From: Phycisphaerales bacterium
Lineage (GTDB): Bacteria; Planctomycetota; Phycisphaerae; Phycisphaerales; SM1A02
DNA: 64,000 bases
Direction of reading: 5' to 3'
NCBI GenBank assembly: GCA_029246705.1
Contig: JAQWMQ010000010.1
Coordinates: 62,001 to 126,000 of the forward strand
Shown here: piece by piece, positions 8,024-16,435 of the stretch
Position numbering within the stretch: the stretch's first letter is position 1
Layout of the letters: the number at the start of each line of letters is the position of its first letter
Notes under the pieces: generated by a model
Database searches by the model: none
The model's input: the letters and a program-made list of their open reading frames with translations, nothing else
Told to the model about the DNA's origin: nothing
Translations under genes and position numbers: made by a program

Positions 8024-9624
8024 TCAGTGGCACTCCCGTCAGCATCGTTCTCCACGGAACCGTCTTCACCGGGCTGTGACTCGTTCGGCGCACGGACGGG
8101 CTCTTCCTCGAAATCGTGATCGACCCGGTAATCAGGACGTGCAGGAACGGATGGGTCATCGAAACGCTTCCACGCTCCGGGCCCCTCGAGGTTGTCGATG
8201 CCGAGCTTGCGCAGGGTGTTCGCCTGTTCATCAGGCAGCGGCGCGATCACCGACCCCTGGATCTTTCCTTCCATGAAGAGCTGCCAGTCGCTCGGGCGGA
8301 CGTGGTAGTCACCGGGCAGTACTTCGCTTCCGGAGAGCGCGTCGATGGGTTCGACCAGCTCGGCCGTCACCAGGACCACCAGTTCGGTCTGCTTGTCCCG
8401 GTAGCGAACACTGCGGAAGAGAGCCCCGATGATCGGCAATTCGCCGAGCAGGGGAACTGCCGCGGTCTGCGCCTCGGTCTTGGACTGAAGCAGTCCCGCC
8501 ATGGCGAAGGTCTGACCACTGTTCAGTTCGACGGTGGTGCTCGATCTTCGAACGAGGATGCCCGGAACACTGGTGCCCTGGAACGACACACCGCCGAAGG
8601 TCTCGCTGAGCTCGCTGACCTCCGGTGCGACCGCCAGTCTGATTCGATTGCCGCCGAGGACCTCGGGCCTGAAGGACAGTCGAACCCCGACCTCCTTGTA
8701 TTCGACCGAAAGGGATGACCCCACCCCGACGCTGGTCCCCTGGATGACCGGAACCGGGAACTCGCCACCGACCAGGAAGGAGGCTTCCTCCCCGCTGATC
8801 GCGACCAGGTTGGGTTCAGCGAGCAGTCTGAAGTAGTTGTTCTGGGTCAGCGCCTTGATGTAGAGCGCGAGATCAGCCGCAGGAATGCCACCGAAGAGGG
8901 TCGCCGCGTTGGTCACCAGGTTCGTCTGGTCCTGGTAGACGTAGTTGGAGGGGGAGATCTGGCCATTGGCCGTGGGCGTGATGCCAACGGGATTGAACGA
9001 GCCACCCGGATCAGCACCGGGCTGGAAGCCGCCGAAGACGCTCGACCCTCCGGCAACGGCGGAGAAAGCAAGGGTGCGCAGCGCGTCACGGCTCACTTCG
9101 GCGATCCGCACCTTGAGCAGCACCTGCTGGATTCCGGGGATCCGGGTCATGTCGACGTAGTCGTAGTCACGTGCATCCATGAACGATTCGAGCTGGACGG
9201 CCTCATCGACGTTGTCGACGATTCCGGCAAGGACCAGGACGCCATCCTGCTGATCGACCGTGATCCCCCGACCGAACAGACTGTCCAGCCTGCTCTGCAG
9301 CGAAACCGAATCGATCGTGACATCGAGCTGGTAGGTCGCCGAGGAGTCGTCCTCGAAGTGAAGAATGACGTCGGTGAAACCCAGCTTCCTGCCGAACAGG
9401 ACGATGCGCCGTGAACCGACGACCTCGAGGTCCGCGACCGAGGGATCCACCACGATCACCTTGCTGATTCGATGCTCGGCATTGACGACGTGGGAACGGC
9501 CGACGGCGAGGTCGATCTCATGCACTGCATCCTGAGTCGCCACCCCTGCGGCATGCACGACCGACAGGCAGGACAGGAAGACGACCAATCCGGTTGCAAG
9601 GATGGGGTTTCGGGTCACCGCCAT
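8020..9624 (-). CDS. cpaC: Tad pilus secretin CpaC/RcpA
   Basis: 534 aa outer-membrane channel. A signal peptide is followed by the N-terminal pilus/secretin domain (RIVLFGRKLGFTDVILHF), a BON-like domain (about 105-150) and the secretin barrel, whose hallmark VPLLGELPIIGALFRS lies near residue 385. The C-terminal tail is rich in acidic and proline residues. The ATG at 9624 is preferred over in-frame ATGs at 9633 and 9669: AGGAGG lies 9 bases before it, while the 9633 start abuts that same sequence and the longest start overlaps cpaB by 44 bases. With 9624 the gene begins one base after the cpaB stop. Confidence 0.93.
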   Translation of the reverse strand: MAVTRNPILATGLVVFLSCLSVVHAAGVATQDAVHEIDLAVGRSHVVNAEHRISKVIVVDPSVADLEVVGSRRIVLFGRKLGFTDVILHFEDDSSATYQLDVTIDSVSLQSRLDSLFGRGITVDQQDGVLVLAGIVDNVDEAVQLESFMDARDYDYVDMTRIPGIQQVLLKVRIAEVSRDALRTLAFSAVAGGSSVFGGFQPGADPGGSFNPVGITPTANGQISPSNYVYQDQTNLVTNAATLFGGIPAADLALYIKALTQNNYFRLLAEPNLVAISGEEASFLVGGEFPVPVIQGTSVGVGSSLSVEYKEVGVRLSFRPEVLGGNRIRLAVAPEVSELSETFGGVSFQGTSVPGILVRRSSTTVELNSGQTFAMAGLLQSKTEAQTAAVPLLGELPIIGALFRSVRYRDKQTELVVLVTAELVEPIDALSGSEVLPGDYHVRPSDWQLFMEGKIQGSVIAPLPDEQANTLRKLGIDNLEGPGAWKRFDDPSVPARPDYRVDHDFEEEPVRAPNESQPGEDGSVENDADGSATE

Positions 9625-9625
9625 G

Positions 9626-10600
9626 CTATTCATCCTCCTCGAACGTGTAGGTCGATCGGTTACCGCCACGGATGACGATCATCTCCCAGGCGTCCTCGGT
9701 GTCAGCCGAGGTCGAGGGCGTTGGTCTGGTTTGAGGTGCGACCTGGACGACCGCAGGTTGCAGGGGCGAGGACGCACCCTTGGGCCTGTCGGCCGAGGGT
9801 GCAGGCTTGCCGGTTGCATCGACGATCGCTGCGGTCTGAGCGTTCGGGTTCACCGGCTGGTACTTCAGAAGTTCACTCATCGAGACCGCCTCGCGGGACA
9901 CGAGATTCCGGTCGTCACTCGAGCGCAGGGTCACCGACAGTGATCCGAGGTTCCGCGCGAGCTGGAGCACCTGGGCCTGGTTCGGGGTCAGCAGCAAGGT
10001 GATGATCGGGCCACGGGAAGTCGATGACTTTCGAGATGTCTCCGATTGCGCGGCCTGCTTGGCTGCATCCGCATAGCCATCCACGGCAAGGACCTGTGCC
10101 CCTTCGATCACCGTTCGCGAGACCATTTCGCCACCATTGGGTGCGGATTTCGGCATTTCGAAGACGGCGATGACGTCCACCACGCTGCCGGGATAGACGA
10201 AGGTGCCCGGCCCGCTGTCGGAGAGTGTCACGGTCGTCGCACGATAGCCGTCGGCGAGCATGGATTCGATCTCGGGCCCGGTCCCCGTCCCGGCCAGCGA
10301 CTTCCTGGCGATGGCCTGCCCGGAGACCAGGGATCTGATCAGGACGCGACCCACCACCGACCGCTTGCTGAGAAGACCTTCGGAACCGGCAACCGTGGTC
10401 GATACCTTCTGTTCCTTCACATCCTCAGCCGTCAACACGTGTCCGGCGTCGAGATCGGTCGCTGCGGTGGAGATGGCGACCTGTCCGGTGCCCAGCGAGA
10501 GCGCCGAGGTGCCTTCCGGACCGGAGGCGAGTGCACCGACCAGGACTGCAGCGAACAGCGCCGCGAGAATCCCCAGCAATACTGAGAGGAACAGTTTCAA
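9626..10600 (-). CDS. cpaB: Flp pilus assembly protein CpaB/RcpC
   Basis: 324 aa. An N-terminal membrane anchor (about 4-26) precedes a SAF domain (about 45-110: TDLDAGHVLTAEDVKEQKV, RVLIRSLVSGQAIARKSL) and the RcpC/CpaB domain with the segment PGTFVYPGSVVDVIAVF. The region after residue 245 is Pro/Ala-rich and low in complexity. CpaB proteins sit in the periplasm and associate with the secretin, possibly contacting peptidoglycan through the SAF domain. The start overlaps tadE by 4 bases; the stop is one base from the cpaC start. Confidence 0.92.
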   Translation of the reverse strand: MKLFLSVLLGILAALFAAVLVGALASGPEGTSALSLGTGQVAISTAATDLDAGHVLTAEDVKEQKVSTTVAGSEGLLSKRSVVGRVLIRSLVSGQAIARKSLAGTGTGPEIESMLADGYRATTVTLSDSGPGTFVYPGSVVDVIAVFEMPKSAPNGGEMVSRTVIEGAQVLAVDGYADAAKQAAQSETSRKSSTSRGPIITLLLTPNQAQVLQLARNLGSLSVTLRSSDDRNLVSREAVSMSELLKYQPVNPNAQTAAIVDATGKPAPSADRPKGASSPLQPAVVQVAPQTRPTPSTSADTEDAWEMIVIRGGNRSTYTFEEDE

Positions 10601-11031
10601 TTCGCACCTTCCTTAACCATGACCGCGACCGAGGAGATCTCCTCGGGAACCGGGATCCAGTCGCCGAAGCGACCCAGTGAAACCGCGCCGTAGTCGACGC
10701 GCAACTCGGCGAAGATCGGATCACCACCGGCGACGGATGCAGGATCACTCGGCTCGAGATCGAGCTGCCAGTCGGAATCGGCGAAGCCGGCGACTGTCAT
10801 GTGTCGTTGAGCCGTGGCCTGCACGGTTTCGGCAGTGGCGTCGGCAAGCGAAGCAGCTCGAGCCACCATGCGTGCGGCATTGGTGACTTCAGCCTTCTTG
10901 TACACGGCCCATGAGATCTCAAGCCCCGCGAAGACGATGAACAGCATCAGGCTGATCGTGAAGACCGTCTCGACCATGGCACTTCCACGAACCACTCGCC
11001 GTGCCGGAGAACTCTTCAGGCCATGAGCCAT
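10597..11031 (-). CDS. tadE: TadE-like pseudopilin
   Basis: 144 aa. After a basic leader comes a prepilin-like cleavage motif RG/SAMVETV, with Glu at +5, and a hydrophobic helix (MVETVFTISLMLFIVFAGLE), then the TadE signature of a basic helix (YKKAEVTNAARMVARAA). The C-terminal half is a small periplasmic domain. TadE-type pseudopilins are processed by the Tad prepilin peptidase and are minor components needed for pilus formation. It overlaps tadV by 16 bases and cpaB by 4. Confidence 0.88.
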   Translation of the reverse strand: MAHGLKSSPARRVVRGSAMVETVFTISLMLFIVFAGLEISWAVYKKAEVTNAARMVARAASLADATAETVQATAQRHMTVAGFADSDWQLDLEPSDPASVAGGDPIFAELRVDYGAVSLGRFGDWIPVPEEISSVAVMVKEGAN

Positions 11032-11621
11032 ATCAAACCTCCAGCAATCACACCGCCCAGTGCGATAGGAGCGAACGGAACCGTCTGAGGACGTGGATTC
11101 GCACCGTCCTCGTTCACAGGTGATGCCTGGTCATGGGCATTCATTTCACCCTGCACAACCTCTTCCACTCTCTTTTCCATCGCGCGGCCGCGGACAATGG
11201 ACCAGATCTCCACCAGCACACTGTACAGCATGGGGCGTATACCGCCATGAAAACTGGCATACAAGAAGGACCAGCAGATGCCCACGACGGCGATGCCGCC
11301 AATCAAGAAGAAGCCGATGTCGATACCGGACCATGCCCCGATACCAAGCATCAACTTCGCATCACCGGCGCCACCACCACCCCTGATGTAGACCAGCATG
11401 AATGGACCTCCGAGCAGCAACGTGCCCAACAGCGAATCCACCAGTCCACCGGTGCCGAAACCACCGACCAGTGTGGCGACAAGCAAGCCGATCAGAAAGA
11501 GCGGAAAGGTGAGGAGGTTCGGTATCCGTCGAGCTCGGATATCAGTGACACTGGCGATCACGAGGGTGAGAAGGATCACCAGCCAGCGAATGATTTCGAA
11601 CTGTAGGGAGCCCTCGGGCAT
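11016..11621 (-). CDS. tadV: Prepilin peptidase CpaA/TadV (A24 family)
   Basis: 201 aa polytopic aspartic protease that cleaves the leaders of Flp and TadE. The two catalytic aspartates are visible: D27 in TDIRARRIPN and D87 in the GxGD motif (GGGAGDAKLM). Membrane helices lie at about 10-26, 38-54, 62-80 and 100-122. There is no zinc-binding N-methylating domain, as expected for the short Tad/CpaA type. A cytoplasmic segment (about 145-175) precedes a last helix. This is the first gene of the Tad operon; its promoter should lie in the 353-base gap shared with the divergent TadG-like gene. Confidence 0.92.
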   Translation of the reverse strand: MPEGSLQFEIIRWLVILLTLVIASVTDIRARRIPNLLTFPLFLIGLLVATLVGGFGTGGLVDSLLGTLLLGGPFMLVYIRGGGGAGDAKLMLGIGAWSGIDIGFFLIGGIAVVGICWSFLYASFHGGIRPMLYSVLVEIWSIVRGRAMEKRVEEVVQGEMNAHDQASPVNEDGANPRPQTVPFAPIALGGVIAGGLIWLMA

Positions 11622-11974
11622 GCCCTTGCCTTCCGTGCAACCAGCATCGATTCAAGCCACGTCGGTCGAGACCTGCGACTGAACAACGAGCAACGATCCT
11701 TCGTGCCCTTGGTAGGCATCATCCTAACCACCCAAGGGCTCAAAGACACGACTGCCATCATTCCTGGAATCCGGGATCGAGCAAAATGGCCCCAACGAGC
11801 TTGAAGCTGAAGCTGGGTCCGATTTCAGGCCGAAGAGAAAAGCAGATCCCATGCATCAGGCAAGCCATTCCCGGTTTTTTCATCGACAGGTTTCCGAACC
11901 GTGAATTTGGGAATAGTCTAGGTGTGGGCCGCATCACTCCACGCCCAGGAAACAGGAGTGCCTGAATCAACGAG
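11622..11974 (+). other. Divergent intergenic region between tadV and the TadG-like gene
   Basis: 353 bases without a convincing gene. It should hold back-to-back promoters for the Tad operon (minus) and the TadG/sigma unit (plus). A long imperfect inverted repeat (CCCTTGG at 11707 and CCCAAGGG near 11730) is visible; no -35/-10 pair is clear enough to mark. Confidence 0.4.
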
Positions 11975-13243
11975 ATGTCACCTGCAACCCGAAGAAGTCG
12001 CACCACTCGACATCGAGGCTACGCCCTGCTCTGGTGCCTTTTCTCACTGCTGCTCCTGCTGAGCTTCGGAGTCATCGCGATCGAGATCACGATGCTGCGG
12101 GTCGCCCAGTCACGAGCCCAGATTGCTGCCGAGGCCTCGGCCCTGGCTGCTGCAGGATCACTCAGGAACGGTCGAGGGGCTGCAGCCGACGATGCCGCAG
12201 GCATTGCCGCGATGAACCAGGGAAACGGCGGCCCGGTCGTACTGCTCAGCTCATCAGACAACAGCACCGCGGACCTGAGGTTCGGTCGCTGGAATCCGGA
12301 GACCAGGGAGCTGGAAGAAGACCTGCTCGCACCCGATGCGGTTTCCGTCACGGTCAACTTCAACGACCAGCACCCCAACGGCTCGGTCGGACTGCTCTTC
12401 GGAGGGCTGCTCGGGCTTGAACAGGTCGATGTCGGGGCTCGTGCCACCGTGAGTCGCAGACCACGCCTGCCGGTGCCCATCAGCACCTGGATCCTCGACC
12501 CGATCAAGCCACATGCCATAGAGCTCCGTAGTAACAGCACGCTTGAGATCAATGGCGGACTTGTCGTCAGCTCCAGCTCCCCCGACGCCGTCACGGTTCT
12601 GTCGAATTCCCTGCTCGATGCCACGCTTCTTCAGCTCCAAGGTGGCGTGAACTTCGATTCAGACGACACCATCCGAGGCCTGTTCCGCCCGTTCGACGAC
12701 CCCGCCGAACCACCCATGATGCCCCAACTGGATCTCACAGCCCTCCCCAACCAACTGGGGTTGGTCGACGTGCCAGGCACCCTGATCCTTCCACCGGGCA
12801 ACTACTCCAACGGACTGATCGGCCGTGAGGGCCAGTACGTCCTGCAGGAAGGCGTGTATCTCTTCGGGGAGCCCGGGATCGACCTGAGACGCAATGCCAC
12901 GATCCAGGCGGAGAACGCGATCATCGTCCTGGGTGAAGGTGCCTCCCTCAAGCTCTCCGGAACCACCTGCATCACCACGGCCCAGACGGAGGTCGGAGGC
13001 GTGGAGAATCCCGATCGAATAGCGATCATCACGACCAGCGAACTCAGCGAGCTGGTCATCCAGAGGGGGGGGATCCTGAGCGTGAACGGAATGGTCCATT
13101 GCCCTTCTGCGGTCCTGAACTGTTCGTCTGGAACGCTCGAAGCGACAAGGATCGCCGTCAAGGAACTGGATGTCGATCGAAACAGCTTCCTCAGGATCGG
13201 CGAGGAGGCGCCCCACCCCATCGACCTGATGATGGTGGAATGA
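11975..13243 (+). CDS. TadG-like pilus-associated protein with beta-rich C-terminal domain
   Basis: 422 aa. The N-terminus (residues about 8-60) matches the Tad/TadG N-terminal domain: a hydrophobic helix (ALLWCLFSLLLLLSFGVIAI) and then a helix with RAQIAAEASALAAAGSL. The von Willebrand A domain usual in TadG is absent. From about residue 180 the sequence is a series of short hydrophobic/glycine strands (SNSTLEINGGLVVSSSS, RRNATIQAENAIIVLGEG, LKLSGTTCITT) suggestive of a right-handed beta-helix. TadG proteins are envelope factors of Flp pili. The gene is divergent from the Tad operon and followed 180 bases later by an ECF sigma gene. The exact role is inferred. Confidence 0.75.
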   Translation: MSPATRRSRTTRHRGYALLWCLFSLLLLLSFGVIAIEITMLRVAQSRAQIAAEASALAAAGSLRNGRGAAADDAAGIAAMNQGNGGPVVLLSSSDNSTADLRFGRWNPETRELEEDLLAPDAVSVTVNFNDQHPNGSVGLLFGGLLGLEQVDVGARATVSRRPRLPVPISTWILDPIKPHAIELRSNSTLEINGGLVVSSSSPDAVTVLSNSLLDATLLQLQGGVNFDSDDTIRGLFRPFDDPAEPPMMPQLDLTALPNQLGLVDVPGTLILPPGNYSNGLIGREGQYVLQEGVYLFGEPGIDLRRNATIQAENAIIVLGEGASLKLSGTTCITTAQTEVGGVENPDRIAIITTSELSELVIQRGGILSVNGMVHCPSAVLNCSSGTLEATRIAVKELDVDRNSFLRIGEEAPHPIDLMMVE

Positions 13244-13422
13244 TTCCGGCGGCCAGCTTCAACCCCAACCGGTGCATCCACCCCGAGATCATCTTTTCGG
13301 CACTCCTGAGACCCAGTTGTCCCCCGGGATGCCGAGGGACCAATAGCAGGTGCGTGGAGAATGACAAGATCCAGCCCGAGAGCCTCCTGAGGCTTTCGAG
13401 GCATGCCCCAGGCGTTTCACCC

Positions 13423-13980
13423 ATGAGTCCTTCCGACGAGTCGCCATTCAACAAGCCTGGTCTCAATGCCGAGGAGATCTTCGAGATCCTCGTGGCTGAG
13501 CACACGCCCATGCTCACGGCCTATCTCCGCAGCCGGCTCTGGCAAAAGGATGTGGTCGAGGACGTCTTCCAGGAAACCATGATGGTCGCATGGCGACGCC
13601 TGGGGGATTTCGATCGCACCCGCCCCTTCGGCCCATGGCTTCGAGGGATCGCCAACCGACTGGTGATGGCCCAACGAAGAAAACATGGACGGGACATGCT
13701 CAATTCCCAGCCTGAAGTCATCGAGATCCTCGAGGAACGCTTCAACAGGATCCAACAGCTCGAAGGCGATGGCTTCAGGGACAAGATCAAGAAGCTTCGA
13801 ACCTGTCTCAAGCAGTTGCCAGACCCGATGCGCGAAGTGATCGAGCTCAGCTACGGACGAGGCATGCTCCTGAAGGAGATCTCCAGCGCGATCGGCTCAT
13901 CAACCGAAGCGACCAAGAAGAGAATCCAGCGCGCGCGTCAGAGGATCGCCGAGTGCATAGAATCCGGAGCAGCATCATGA
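13423..13980 (+). CDS. ECF-type RNA polymerase sigma factor
   Basis: 185 aa. Region 2 (about 15-80; core DVVEDVFQETMMVAWRRLGD) and region 4 (about 125-180; LKQLPDPMREVIELSYGRGM and a helix-turn-helix LLKEISSAIGSSTEATKKR) are both present. It resembles the sigma subfamily expanded in planctomycetes and Verrucomicrobia. A longer frame extends back to 13099, but that would overlap the TadG-like gene by 145 bases, so the ATG at 13423 is used. Its stop overlaps the start of the next gene by 4 bases, the usual arrangement of a sigma factor with its inhibitor. Target genes are unknown; the neighbouring Tad locus is a candidate. Confidence 0.87.
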   Translation: MSPSDESPFNKPGLNAEEIFEILVAEHTPMLTAYLRSRLWQKDVVEDVFQETMMVAWRRLGDFDRTRPFGPWLRGIANRLVMAQRRKHGRDMLNSQPEVIEILEERFNRIQQLEGDGFRDKIKKLRTCLKQLPDPMREVIELSYGRGMLLKEISSAIGSSTEATKKRIQRARQRIAECIESGAAS

Positions 13981-14915
13981 CCCATCCAGAGGATCTCGAC
14001 AGTCTGCAGGATCTCGAACAGGACGCGGATCCACGCGAGACATCCGCCGAACAGTTCGCACACGGCCTGCTGGGCACCCACTACGAGGACGCCACATCCG
14101 ACCAGGCGCGCGTCAGGAACGTCATGAGCCAGATCCGCTCCGAACAGGCGGCCCCGGTCGCCTCGATTCGCCCGTTCTCGCCCTGGGGAATCGCTTCGGG
14201 CATCGCAGCGATACTCTTCTTCGGCTTCGGCTTCATGCTTCTCAACGCCACCCAGCAGACCGCAACGGCCACGATCACCCAGGCGATCAACGCAACGATC
14301 CTGTCCGGAGATCGCTCGTACATGGTGACAACGATCCATGGCCGTGGGGTCAACAGTTCCACCCTCGATGTCCGTTCCGATGACCAGTACGTGTTTCGAA
14401 CCCAGGTGCCCGAAGGGCACCTGCTCGTGGCCGGCGTCGACGAATCTGGACAGTGGATGCTTCGCCGTGACAACACGATCGAACGAACACCGGTTCCGCA
14501 CCACCAGCCTCGCTGGATCGACCTCGGAGGCCGGTCTCTCATGATGACATCGTTCGATGGGTTGCTGGCGGCACTGCCCGGCGGTTATGAGCTTGAATTG
14601 CTCGACCCTGAACCACTCGAGGAAGGTGGCGCTGCGATGGTACGAGTGTCAGCAGCACCGAAGAACACATCTGCACGCGGCCCGAAGCGAATCGAACTGT
14701 GGCTCGACCCGGACACCCACCTCATTCAACGGATGAGACTGGTGCACGCCCCCTCCAACGCCAGACCGCCGAAAGGTGCGCACCGACCACCGATGAACGG
14801 TCCCGGGCACCGGCGACCGCCCAGGCCTGCTCCCGAGGTCGTGGAGTTCGATCTGCTTGAACAACAGCGTCTGCCCCCGGACTGGTTCAGCCCGGAAGCC
14901 CACATGACACCCTGA
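13977..14915 (+). CDS. Probable membrane anti-sigma factor
   Basis: 312 aa. The N-terminal 60 residues are acidic and cytoplasmic, with one membrane helix (about 68-86, GIASGIAAILFFGFGFMLL) and a periplasmic domain (about 95-312) ending in a Pro/Arg-rich stretch. The periplasmic part (MVTTIHGRGVN, KRIELWLDPDTHLIQRMRL) recalls lipoprotein-carrier-like folds of other sigma-regulating proteins. No zinc-binding HxxxCxxC motif is visible, so it is not a classical ZAS anti-sigma. The 4-base overlap with the sigma gene is the main evidence. An in-frame start 24 bases upstream lies inside the sigma gene and is less likely. Confidence 0.65.
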   Translation: MTHPEDLDSLQDLEQDADPRETSAEQFAHGLLGTHYEDATSDQARVRNVMSQIRSEQAAPVASIRPFSPWGIASGIAAILFFGFGFMLLNATQQTATATITQAINATILSGDRSYMVTTIHGRGVNSSTLDVRSDDQYVFRTQVPEGHLLVAGVDESGQWMLRRDNTIERTPVPHHQPRWIDLGGRSLMMTSFDGLLAALPGGYELELLDPEPLEEGGAAMVRVSAAPKNTSARGPKRIELWLDPDTHLIQRMRLVHAPSNARPPKGAHRPPMNGPGHRRPPRPAPEVVEFDLLEQQRLPPDWFSPEAHMTP

Positions 14916-14987
14916 AGAACAGGCGCATCGACGAAGAACGCGCAGCAGGCCACCCCGAGTCCGGGTGCAGGAGACCTTCCGGCCCGT

Positions 14988-15140
14988 TCAGCGACGAATG
15001 ACCGAATTCACATCGCGCTCGAACTGCCGATTGCTCGATTCGATCATCCTGGGAATCAGGAAGAGGTCGATGAACTGCCCGATCCCGATCAGTCCACCGG
15101 TGAGAAACCAGATGCTGCCACCCCATCAGCGACAGCGATG
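14988..15140 (-). pseudogene. Remnant of a TM2-domain protein
   Basis: On the minus strand the frame ending at 14988 reads GSIWFLTGGLIGIGQFIDLF followed by LIPRMIE and a basic tail. This is the second half of a TM2 domain (hydrophobic hairpin with a GIG-x-x-IDLFLIP turn). Upstream in the same frame, after a His-Arg pair that would fit the usual HRFYLG block, comes a TGA stop with the intervening residues degraded or shortened, and no start codon. It appears to be a decayed gene. The 301-base gap 14916-15216 holds nothing else recognisable. Confidence 0.5.
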
Positions 15141-15216
15141 GACATACCGTACCCGACTCAAGTGACCTTGAAGACTGCAGACAGCATCCCGTGAAAACGA
15201 CATCGATGACGACGTC

Positions 15217-15834
15217 TCATGGACGATCAGGGCGATTCCTGTCGCTCACTCGAATCCAGTTCTCTTCCGCCTCGGTTGCGGCCGCAGCGTCATTCGGCGG
15301 ATACCAGGGCTCGACCGCCTTGATGGCTGCCGTCAGCCTGGCCTGCACCGCAGGATCAAGTGACTGAGTGGCCTTCATTGCAGAAACACTGATGAGGTGA
15401 TGTGCTGAAAGGCGCTCGAGGTACGCGTCGTGCCCGGGTTCGCCTTTGGGAACCGCCTTCACCCGTTGGGTCATGAAGTACCAGGCGTTCATGTGCTGGA
15501 GTTCGCGTGAATGCTCCTCCTTGACCAGAACCCAACGCGAGATCGTGTTCAGACTGGCTGCATCAACCTGCTCGGACAAAGCGACGATCTGGGCCGAGGC
15601 CTTGCGGATGGTCTCGGCATCGAGAAGCATCTCACGGACCATCATGTTGTCGTCGTAGATTCCGCAGGGGATCTCGCAGTGACCGATCGAGGCGGTTCCA
15701 ACGGCTTCGGCCGCGGCAAGGACCGCACTGCGCGTGGTCTCCGCACGAGCGGCGCTGGGGGAAGAGACGACGATGACCAGCAGGCCGCCCAGCAACATCG
15801 AGGCAGTCGTGACGAGGACGGTTCTGTTCAGCAT
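15217..15834 (-). CDS. sodN: Nickel-containing superoxide dismutase with long N-terminal leader
   Basis: 205 aa. The nickel hook HCEIPCGIY starts at residue 52 (His52, Cys53, Cys57 correspond to His1, Cys2 and Cys6 of mature NiSOD). The following helical region (AETIRKASAQIVAL, NTISRWVLVKEEHSRELQ) matches the four-helix body. NiSOD needs His as the free N-terminus, so the first 51 residues must be removed. They contain a Sec/Tat-like hydrophobic signal (about 5-31, ending ARA) and a further 20 residues. The ATG at 15834 has AAGGTG 6-8 bases upstream and is preferred to 15876. No SodX-like peptidase gene is adjacent. It would dismute superoxide, probably outside the cytoplasm. Confidence 0.92.
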   Translation of the reverse strand: MLNRTVLVTTASMLLGGLLVIVVSSPSAARAETTRSAVLAAAEAVGTASIGHCEIPCGIYDDNMMVREMLLDAETIRKASAQIVALSEQVDAASLNTISRWVLVKEEHSRELQHMNAWYFMTQRVKAVPKGEPGHDAYLERLSAHHLISVSAMKATQSLDPAVQARLTAAIKAVEPWYPPNDAAAATEAEENWIRVSDRNRPDRP

Positions 15835-15910
15835 GATGAGCACCTTGATAGTGAAGAGTGGTGTTGAAGCACCCAATCTATCGGATGGCGAACGGTCGGT
15901 TGCTCGAGAC

Positions 15911-15952
15911 CGGAGAAGAAAATACGGGGCCCGTCATTGCTGACGAGCCCCG
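15911..15952 (-). terminator. Rho-independent terminator (minus strand)
   Basis: A 12-bp stem (15925-15936 with 15941-15952, one G-U) and 4-base loop are followed on the minus strand by TATTTTCTT. It does not follow a recognisable protein gene, which points to a non-coding transcript entering from 16190 or so. Confidence 0.72.
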
Positions 15953-16195
15953 CGCTCCTCCACACCCGTTCCGGAGAACGGGTGATCGCTGCATCTTTCT
16001 CCCCTGAATCCGCAGACCGTGTCGAACGGACCGAGACGCTTGTTTGGTGCAGCTCCCCTCTCGAAGACTGCACCTGGTCTCAATATCCCGATCAACGAAA
16101 ATCTGATGCGAATACAGGTTTGATTCGGGCAAGGCTTGAACTGCCGCACGGCTCTTTCGAGTGCACGTCCAGTCCAGGCCTCGACCTGAATCGAT
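15911..16195 (-). ncRNA. Candidate structured non-coding RNA
   Basis: The gap between sodN and the next gene (15835-16435) has no convincing coding frame. On the minus strand it holds a promoter-like pair (TTGAAC, 16 bases, TAGTAT at about 16197-16224), then hairpins GGTGCAG/CTGCACC (about 16046-16074) and CACCCGTTC/GAACGGGTG (about 15963-15983), then the terminator. Together these suggest an RNA of about 280 bases. No known RNA family was recognised. The rest of the gap, 16225-16435, shows nothing clear. Confidence 0.35.
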
Positions 16196-16435
16196 ACTAA
16201 GGGCAGCTGAATGCGGTTCAATGGCGGAGTGACCGGTTTTTCGATAATCAGGGCGTGAGCGCATCCTGAGGCCACCACTCGAGACGAGCGCCTGGGGCAC
16301 CGGTCAGGTAGGCGACGCCGAAATTCATTACGGTTCGTGATTCAGGGTTCGAAAGCACCCCGGCCTGACCCGCATATTTGACGGCATGCCCGCTGATCGA
16401 ATCATCTTGGCCATCAAAAAGCGCCCAGGAACACA

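Noticed and set aside
15934-16278. Possible 114-residue protein on the minus strand
   Set aside because: Composition is not protein-like, and hairpins plus a terminator fit a non-coding transcript better.
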